Below, piece by piece: positions 38,807 to 44,300 of a stretch of DNA of 44,300 bases. Location of the stretch: assembly GCA_046543175.1 (NCBI GenBank), contig JBKGZY010000003.1:1-44300 (forward strand). The letters are read 5' to 3'. The stretch is from Dichotomicrobium sp046543175. Its GTDB lineage: Bacteria > Pseudomonadota > Alphaproteobacteria > Rhizobiales > Rhodomicrobiaceae. Numbering within the stretch: the first letter of the stretch is position 1; each line of letters starts with the position of its first letter. The notes under the pieces were generated by a model. It did not search any database and had not been told where the DNA came from. It saw only the letters and a program-made list of their open reading frames with translations. Position numbers and translations under genes: made by a program.

Positions 38807-41521
38807 ATGCGTTTGCAGGACGCTTACGCCAAGACCGCGGACGACGTTATCGGCGCGCTCGATGTTGATCCGGAAACCGGGCTGAACCGGCAGGACGTAC
38901 GCCGCCGGTTGCGGCGATATGGGCGCAACAAGCTGGCGGAGCAACGAATCCGCAGCATCTGGAGCATCCTTGTCGACCAGTTGAAAAGCCTGGTATTCGC
39001 GCTGCTGCTTGCCGCCGCTCTGGTATCGTTCAGCTTCAGCGAGCCGGTGCAGGGCGTCGCGATACTCGTTGCGCTGCTGCTGAACATCGCCATCGGGTTT
39101 TTCACCGAGCTGCGCGCCTCCCGCTCTATGGAGGCGCTCAAGCGCCTGGAGCGCACCGAGGCGACCGTACGGCGGGACGGCACATCGAGGCGCATCGAAG
39201 CCTCCGGGATCGTTCCCGGCGACATCGTCGTGATGAATGCCGGCGACATCGTCCCTGCCGATCTCCGCGTGCTGGAGGCAGGCAATCTGACCAGCGACGA
39301 GTCCAGCCTGACCGGCGAATCCGTCCCGGTCGCCAAGTCCGTGGAGCCGGTTGGTGAGGACGCGCCGCTGGCCGAGCGCGCCAGCATGACGTTCAAGGGC
39401 ACCGCGGTGGCCAATGGCAGCGGGGTCGGTGTCGTCGTCGCGACGGGCAAGAACACGGAACTCGGCCGGATTTCCCAGCTTGCAGAAGAAACGGCCGAAG
39501 CGCGCACGCCGCTGGAGCGGCGTCTCGATGACCTCGCCATCTGGCTGATCGTGGTGATCCTGATCGTTTCGGCGCTCATCAGCCTGATCGGCATCGCTGT
39601 CGGGCGCGATCTCTACCTGATGGTGGAGACCGGTATTGCGCTGGTCGTCGCCGCGGTTCCCGAAGGGCTTCCGGTGGTCGCGACGATCGCCCTGGCGCGC
39701 GGCATGTGGCGCCTGGCCCGGCGCAACGCCCTGATCGAGCGGCTCGAAGCGGTGGAAACGCTGGGGTCCGTCAACGTCATCTGCACGGACAAGACCGGCA
39801 CGCTGACCGAGAACCGGATGGCCCTGTCGGCGCTGGAACTGGCGGACGGCCCGGTGCGGCTCGATCACGGAGGCAGTGGTGAAGCAACAGCCGAATTGAG
39901 CCGCAACGGCGAGCAGGTGGCACTGGAGGAAAGCGATCCGCTGCGGGCCGCGCTGGAGGTGGCGGCGCTGTGCAATGCCGCCGGCATTGAGGACCATCAA
40001 GGCGGCGGCGACCCGATGGAGCGCGCGCTGGTCGCGGGCGCCGCCGCCGCGGGCATTCCCCGGCGCGGTCTGCTGGAATCGCTCCCCGAGGCGGGGCGGG
40101 TCGAATTCGACAGCGAAACCATGATGATGGCGACCGTCCACGAGACGGAGGACGGTTACCGCTTCGCCATCAAGGGCGCGCCGGAAGCCGTGCTGGCCAA
40201 GGCGACAAAGGTGCTCACGGCGAACGGCGAACGCGATCTGAGCGAGGCAGATCGGCGGGACTGGCTTAGCCGCAACGAGGACATGGCCGCCGAAGGGCTG
40301 CGCGCGCTGGCGCTCGCCGAGAAGGTGGGAGACGACAAGGACGCCAATCCCTATGAAAACCTGACCCTTCTCGGCCTTGTCGGGCTGCTCGACCCGCCGC
40401 GCGAGGGTGTCCGCGAGGCCATCGAAGCCTGCCGGAACGCCGGCATCAATGTCGTGATGATCACCGGCGACCAGCCCGCGACCGCTCTTGCAATCGCGCG
40501 GGAGGTGGGGCTTGTCGGAGACGGGGAGGACTCCAGCGTCATGCGCGGAGCGGAGCTTCAGCCGCTGGACGAGATGGACGATGCCGCGCGGCAGCGGGTG
40601 CTGGACACGCGCATTTTCGCCCGCGTGGAACCGGCACAAAAGCTGGACCTGATCGACATCCATCAGGACGCCGGGGCGATCGTCGCGATGACCGGCGACG
40701 GCGTGAACGACGCACCCGCTTTGAAGAAGGCAGACATCGGTATCGCTATGGGCCAGCGCGGCACACAGGTCGCGCGCGAGGCCGCCGACATGGTGCTGAA
40801 CGACGACAGCTTCGCCACCATCGTCGCCGCCGTGGCGCAGGGCCGGGCGATCTTCCGCAATATTCGCCGCTTCATCACCTACATGCTGTCCGGCAACGCC
40901 GGGGAGATTTTCGCGGTGTCCGCAGTGGCGCTGATCAACGCCCCCTTGCCGCTGCTGCCGCTGCAGATCCTCTACATCAACATCATCTCGGACGTCTTCC
41001 CTGCCCTTGCGCTCGGCGTAACGCCGGGCGGGCACACCATGAGCGAGGCGCCGCGCCGCTCCGACGAGCCGGTTCTGGCGCGCCGTCACTGGCTGGTTGT
41101 CGCCGGATACGGGCTGGTGATCGGCGGGTCGGTACTCGCGGTGTTCGCCTATGCGCTGATGGTATTGGAGATGAGCGAGACGCGCGCGGTCGCTATCTCG
41201 TTCGCGACGTTTTCGCTGGCGCGGCTCCTGCACACGCTGAACATGCGCGAGCCGGAGACGCCGCTGCTGGAAGATCCGGTGGTGACAAACCGCTATGTCT
41301 GGGGCGCGATCGGGATCGGGATCGCGCTGCTGCTCGCCGCGCTATATGTGCCTTACGTGTCCGACGCGCTCCAGACCGTCAATCCCGGGGTCGATGGCTG
41401 GGTTCTCATTGTCATCGGCAGCGTCGTGCCGCTCATCGTCGGGCAGTTGACGAAGCTGCGCGCTGTTCGCAACCTTTTCTCCGGGCTGACCGCGGCCACG
41501 CCGAGGCCATCCCGCGCCTGA
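38807..41521 (+). CDS. P2-type cation-transporting ATPase
   Basis: A 904-residue P-type ATPase. The phosphorylated aspartate is D328 in DKTGTLT, the actuator loop is SSLTGESVPVAK, the hinge is TGDGVNDAPALKKADIGIAMG, and the ion-site helix M4 has VPEGLP. About ten membrane segments are seen: two pairs in the N-terminal half and six after residue ~690. The pattern fits SERCA/PMR1-like Ca2+ pumps or Na+/H+-type P2 ATPases; ion specificity cannot be fixed from M4 alone. ATG 38807 lies close behind GGAGGAG. It is 106 bases after the small membrane gene, and 240 bases separate it from the next regulator gene. Confidence 0.92.
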   Translation: MRLQDAYAKTADDVIGALDVDPETGLNRQDVRRRLRRYGRNKLAEQRIRSIWSILVDQLKSLVFALLLAAALVSFSFSEPVQGVAILVALLLNIAIGFFTELRASRSMEALKRLERTEATVRRDGTSRRIEASGIVPGDIVVMNAGDIVPADLRVLEAGNLTSDESSLTGESVPVAKSVEPVGEDAPLAERASMTFKGTAVANGSGVGVVVATGKNTELGRISQLAEETAEARTPLERRLDDLAIWLIVVILIVSALISLIGIAVGRDLYLMVETGIALVVAAVPEGLPVVATIALARGMWRLARRNALIERLEAVETLGSVNVICTDKTGTLTENRMALSALELADGPVRLDHGGSGEATAELSRNGEQVALEESDPLRAALEVAALCNAAGIEDHQGGGDPMERALVAGAAAAGIPRRGLLESLPEAGRVEFDSETMMMATVHETEDGYRFAIKGAPEAVLAKATKVLTANGERDLSEADRRDWLSRNEDMAAEGLRALALAEKVGDDKDANPYENLTLLGLVGLLDPPREGVREAIEACRNAGINVVMITGDQPATALAIAREVGLVGDGEDSSVMRGAELQPLDEMDDAARQRVLDTRIFARVEPAQKLDLIDIHQDAGAIVAMTGDGVNDAPALKKADIGIAMGQRGTQVAREAADMVLNDDSFATIVAAVAQGRAIFRNIRRFITYMLSGNAGEIFAVSAVALINAPLPLLPLQILYINIISDVFPALALGVTPGGHTMSEAPRRSDEPVLARRHWLVVAGYGLVIGGSVLAVFAYALMVLEMSETRAVAISFATFSLARLLHTLNMREPETPLLEDPVVTNRYVWGAIGIGIALLLAALYVPYVSDALQTVNPGVDGWVLIVIGSVVPLIVGQLTKLRAVRNLFSGLTAATPRPSRA

Positions 41522-41543
41522 TGGGCTGTCATGGAGGGCGAGC

Positions 41544-41572
41544 GGGCAAACAAGAAGAAGCCTTGTCCGCCC
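41544..41572 (+). terminator. Imperfect hairpin after the P-type ATPase gene
   Basis: GGGC (41544-41547) and ACAAG (41550-41554) pair with CTTGT (41562-41566) and GCCC (41569-41572) across a 7-nt loop, with a two-base mismatch in the stem. It sits 22 bases after the stop codon. There is no T-run, so this is a weak terminator candidate. Confidence 0.3.
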
Positions 41573-41761
41573 CGTGCTGATAGGATGGATGTCGATCAAT
41601 ACGCGAGAAGCAGGCGTAGAATGGTGCCGCTCTTTCCGGTCGTGTCTGCTGCTAGACAGTTCTTGCCGTTGCCAAGTCATTTTCCGCAGCGACCTGAGCC
41701 TGTCCCGTGAAGGTCACGCCGTTCAGATGGGCGATGATCTTGCCCGCCGGAGGACATCCAT

Positions 41762-42835
41762 GTGACGCATGCGTCAAACCGGCTCATTTCCATAGCACTG
41801 CTCGCCGTGCCGGGTGTCACGGGGTCGACGCTGTACGGCCTCTATGACGTTCTCAACTCGCCGGGACGAGACTGGGAGCTGGTGATGTCCGGCCGACCCG
41901 GTCCGCCGGCCTTCACGCCCGTGGTCGTCGCCACTTCTGCTGATCCCATGGAAGGCGGCAACGGGGTGCGGCTGGTGCCGCAGGCCTGTCTGGATGATCA
42001 TCCGTGCCCCGACATCGCGATCGTGCCCGAAATTCACGTGGCGCCCAACGACTTCCAACCGGCCAATTATGCCCGGGAATACGAATGGCTGCGCGGCGTT
42101 TACGAAGCCGGTGGCATCGTCGCCTCGGTCTGCTCGGGTACGTTGCTGGTGGCGGCAAGCGGTCTGCTCGACGGCAAGGAAGCGACGACTCACTGGGCTT
42201 ACAGCGACGCCCTCGCCCGGATGAATCCGAGCATCCGGGTGCGTGCCGAACGCACGCTCATCGGTGTGGGCGAGGGTGAGCGGGTTATCACCTGCGGCGG
42301 CGGTGCCGCCTGGCACGACCTGGCGCTTTACCTGATCGCCCGCTACGTTGGGGCGGAAGAGGCCGTCAAGATCGCCCGGCTCTACCTGATCGACTGGCAC
42401 CGCGAGGGCCAGTCGCCATTCGCGGCGCTGGTATGCTCGCAATCCCCAGACGATGGAGCGATCGTGCGGGCGCAGGACTGGATCGCGGATCATTATACCG
42501 ATCCCGCTCCGGTCGCGGGCATGATCGCGGCCAGCGGGCTGGCGGAGCGCAGCTTCAATCGCCGCTTCGTCAAAGCCACGGGACATACCCCCATGAGCTA
42601 TGTTCACACGCTCCGGCTGGAAGAAGCCAAGCAGATGCTGGAAACGGAGGATCGGCCCGTCGAGACGATCGCGATCGAGGTCGGCTACGAGGATCCCAGC
42701 TTCTTCCGCCGGCTGTTCCGCCGACGGGTCGGCATCACGCCGGGGGCTTATCGCAGGCGCTTCGGACGCCGTTATTTCACCGCCGATACGGCGCATACGA
42801 CCGCTGCGCCGCGCAAGGACGCCGTGATCGGCTGA
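41762..42835 (+). CDS. GlxA-family AraC transcriptional regulator (DJ-1/PfpI plus HTH)
   Basis: A 357-residue regulator. The N-terminal DJ-1/PfpI-like (class I amidotransferase-like) domain covers about residues 8-200, with the nucleophile-elbow cysteine in SVCSGTLLVAASGLLDGKEATTHW. The C-terminal AraC/XylS double helix-turn-helix covers about 240-335 (VAGMIAASGLAERSFNRRFVKATGHTPMSYVHTLRLEEAKQML, then VETIAIEVGYEDPSFFRRLFRRRVGITPGAYRRRF). GlxA-type members often control catabolic or stress genes. The start is a GTG at 41762. It is encoded 106 bases before a methyltransferase in the same direction, a possible target or partner. Confidence 0.9.
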   Translation: MTHASNRLISIALLAVPGVTGSTLYGLYDVLNSPGRDWELVMSGRPGPPAFTPVVVATSADPMEGGNGVRLVPQACLDDHPCPDIAIVPEIHVAPNDFQPANYAREYEWLRGVYEAGGIVASVCSGTLLVAASGLLDGKEATTHWAYSDALARMNPSIRVRAERTLIGVGEGERVITCGGGAAWHDLALYLIARYVGAEEAVKIARLYLIDWHREGQSPFAALVCSQSPDDGAIVRAQDWIADHYTDPAPVAGMIAASGLAERSFNRRFVKATGHTPMSYVHTLRLEEAKQMLETEDRPVETIAIEVGYEDPSFFRRLFRRRVGITPGAYRRRFGRRYFTADTAHTTAAPRKDAVIG

Positions 42836-42904
42836 GGTTTGGCAGAAACCGCCCGTTTACGGCGGAAACCGCTCTGTCCGGAGGCCGACTCTAAGCGTAT
42901 TGAG

Positions 42905-42933
42905 CCTTCCGCATTTTTCTTTTAGCGGAAAGG
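42905..42933 (+). promoter_or_regulatory. Hairpin covering the ribosome site of the methyltransferase gene
   Basis: CCTTCCGC (42905-42912) pairs with GCGGAAAGG (42925-42933), with one extra A in the right arm. The right arm contains the AAAGG ribosome site of the ATG at 42942, so the stem would hide it. It may be a translational control hairpin or a DNA operator. Confidence 0.35.
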
Positions 42934-42941
42934 ATAAAGTC

Positions 42942-44027
42942 ATGTCTGTTCAACCCTTGGAATCGCAAGCCTTCGATGAATCGCGCGCCGAAGCCTTTGC
43001 CGAGCGCATCGGCGGCATGCTCGACAGCGCCGCTGTCATGGTCATGATGGCCATCGGCCATCGCCTCGGCCTGTTCGACACGCTGGCCGAAATGCCACCG
43101 GCGACGAGCGATGAAATTGCGCAAAGGACCGGCTTCGCGGAACGCTATATCCGCGAATGGCTCGCGGTGATGACGATAGGCCGGGTCGTGGAGTATGACC
43201 CCGCCACGCGCAGCTATCACTTGCCGCGGGAACATGCGGCCTGCCTGACGCGCGGCGCTCCGCTCGGCAATCTCGCGGTCTACAGCCGGCACGTCGCGCT
43301 TCTTGGCACGGTGCAGGACGACCTGATCAAGTGTTTCGAGACGGGAGGCGGAACGACCTACGGTGATTACCCGTGCTTTCACGAGATCATGGCGGAGGAC
43401 AGCGCGCAGACGGTCGTCGCCAACCTGTTCGATGTCGTCCTGCCCGCCATCGACGGGCTGGAGGCGCGGCTCGCCGCGGGCAGCGACGTTCTCGACGCCG
43501 GCTGCGGCCGGGGTGCGGCTCTCCTTGAACTCGCCCGGCGTTTCCCGGCGAGCCGGTTCGTCGGCTACGACCTGTGCAGCGACGCCATTGCCTATGCACG
43601 TGAAGCGGCGGCGGAGTCCGGCGCGAAGAACCTCCATTATGAGGTTCGCGACCTGACGGGGTATCGAGAGCCGGACCGCTGGGACGTCATTTTCAGCTTC
43701 GACGCGGTTCACGACCAGAAAGACCCGCAAGCCCTGATTCACGGCCTGGCAGGCTCGCTCAGGACGGACGGCATCTATGTCATGCAGGATATCGGCGGTT
43801 CGGCGCAGCTGGAGAACAACATGGATTTCCCGATGGCGGCGATGCTTTACGCCGTTTCATGTTCGCACTGCATGCCGATCTCCATCGGCCAGGGCGGCGC
43901 GGGTCTCGGCACCATGTGGGGCTGGGAAACGGCAGAGGCGATGCTGGGCGCGGCCGGCTTTCAGACCATCGAGCAGCACCGTTTCGAAGGCGACCCGACC
44001 AATGTGTGGTTCGTCTCCCGCTTCTGA
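42942..44027 (+). CDS. Class I SAM-dependent methyltransferase with N-terminal winged helix
   Basis: A 361-residue methyltransferase. A winged-helix dimerisation part covers about residues 15-95 (AVMVMMAIGHRLGLFDTLAEMPPATSDEIAQRTGFAERYIREWLAVM), as in the Rv2258c-type or O-methyltransferase families. The SAM-binding Rossmann motif I is DVLDAGCGRGAALLELARRFP (about residues 180-200), with GYDLCSDAIAYAREAA and FSFDAVHDQKDPQALI following. The end reads EQHRFEGDPTNVWFVSRF. The natural substrate is unknown. ATG 42942 with AAAGGA is used; an in-frame TTG at 42900 has no ribosome site. The AraC regulator lies just upstream. Confidence 0.88.
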   Translation: MSVQPLESQAFDESRAEAFAERIGGMLDSAAVMVMMAIGHRLGLFDTLAEMPPATSDEIAQRTGFAERYIREWLAVMTIGRVVEYDPATRSYHLPREHAACLTRGAPLGNLAVYSRHVALLGTVQDDLIKCFETGGGTTYGDYPCFHEIMAEDSAQTVVANLFDVVLPAIDGLEARLAAGSDVLDAGCGRGAALLELARRFPASRFVGYDLCSDAIAYAREAAAESGAKNLHYEVRDLTGYREPDRWDVIFSFDAVHDQKDPQALIHGLAGSLRTDGIYVMQDIGGSAQLENNMDFPMAAMLYAVSCSHCMPISIGQGGAGLGTMWGWETAEAMLGAAGFQTIEQHRFEGDPTNVWFVSRF

Positions 44028-44121
44028 GCATTGCCGGGCAAAGGCGAGGCTGGTTCCGCGAATGACACTGCGATACGGGGAGAAGCCGGGGCGCGACTGA
44101 CGATCCGGATTACCCTGAATA

Positions 44122-44150
44122 CGCCCCGGAGCGCGAGCATACGCGGGGCG
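44122..44150. terminator. Hairpin between converging methyltransferase and FNT genes
   Basis: CGCCCCG (44122-44128) and CGGGGCG (44144-44150) form a perfect 7-bp stem in the 146-nt gap between two converging genes. It is followed by GGATTTG on the plus strand. A bidirectional stop is likely by position; the T-run is poor. Confidence 0.4.
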
Positions 44151-44173
44151 GGATTTGTGGTGGCGAACCGGCC

Positions 44174-44296
44174 TCAACTGATCTCGTCGCGCACCTGCGC
44201 GTAGCTCAACAGGCCGAACAGCACCGTGCCTCCGACGACGCTGCCTGCCAGCGTCGGCAGCAGGAACCCGAAAAAGACGTCGAAGGTCCAGGCAGC
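44174..44296 (-). CDS. C-terminal end of a formate/nitrite transporter (FNT) family gene, with an in-frame stop at the edge
   Basis: On the minus strand the last 40 codons before TGA (44176-44174) read AAWTFDVFFGFLLPTLAGSV, then VGGTVLFGLLSYAQVRDEIS. This is the end of an FNT/YfdC-type pentameric channel for small anions. The codon just before this stretch, at 44299-44297, is TAG in the same frame. Unless the frame changes outside the window, the gene is interrupted here, or there is an error at the window edge. The rest of the gene cannot be seen, so the call covers only the visible open codons. Confidence 0.6.
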   Translation of the reverse strand, partial: AAWTFDVFFGFLLPTLAGSVVGGTVLFGLLSYAQVRDEIS

Positions 44297-44300
44297 CTAG

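Noticed and set aside
38678..41233. 851-residue minus-strand open frame opposite the P-type ATPase
   Set aside because: Same artefact of high GC content; the sense strand has every P-type ATPase motif.
1..44300. tRNA, CRISPR, insertion sequence, prophage or restriction-type defence system
   Set aside because: No TTCGANTC-type arm within a cloverleaf, no regularly spaced short repeats, and no transposase, integrase, phage or restriction gene were seen on either strand. The repeats present are dispersed hairpin elements.

Overview
The window is 44.3 kb of GC-rich chromosomal DNA from an alphaproteobacterium, most likely of the Hyphomicrobiales (Rhizobiales). The grounds are a clear GcrA cell-cycle regulator, a NepR-EcfG stress-sigma pair, an argD-argF-hslO cluster, a divergent metZ/bimodular-dcd pair, a polyhydroxybutyrate (PHB) gene set, and intergenic hairpin repeats of the kind scattered through Hyphomicrobiales genomes. 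I see no tRNA, rRNA, CRISPR array, transposase, integrase or phage gene. Codon use is uniformly GC-rich at third positions, so most of this looks like core genome.

Layout. 0-5.2 kb: tail of a probable phoU, phoB, gcrA (opposite strand), then argD-argF-hslO. 5.3-9.8 kb: a two-gene RND efflux system (adaptor and permease, overlapping). 9.8-10.2 kb: a patch of intergenic repeats. 10.2-14.6 kb: trkH and metZ on the minus strand, divergent from dcd, then a small membrane protein. 15-19 kb, all minus strand: a radical SAM/SPASM-like protein, a small secreted protein, and a coupled terB-SDR-glutamine amidotransferase operon. 19.3-21.3 kb: an unknown protein, an AHSA1/SRPBCC protein and a Pr6Pr-type membrane protein with an operator-like palindrome in front. 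21.5-24.7 kb: rplU (with an unusual C-terminal helix-hairpin-helix extension), rpmA, and an AsmA-family gene. 24.9-26.9 kb, minus strand: lrgA-lrgB and a HhH-GPD DNA glycosylase-like gene.

27-38.7 kb reads as a stress and carbon-storage region. It holds a phasin, a bacterial eRF1-like (baeRF) protein, a CBS-domain protein, a small secreted protein, nepR-ecfG, an unknown gene behind a perfect EcfG-type promoter, and a Crp/Fnr regulator. Next come three separate genes that together make up LigD (phosphoesterase, ligase, polymerase), then phaB, phaC and a 53-residue membrane protein. 38.8-44.3 kb: a P2-type cation ATPase, a GlxA-type AraC regulator, a SAM methyltransferase and the end of a formate/nitrite-transporter gene that meets an in-frame stop at the window edge.

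How they may work together (inference): EcfG released from NepR would switch on stress genes. Non-homologous end joining by LigD and PHB storage are processes commonly tied to starvation and stationary phase in this group. The split but catalytically complete LigD trio, the single exact EcfG promoter, the baeRF/CBS/phasin neighbourhood and the twin 105-nt repeats are the points most worth following up.
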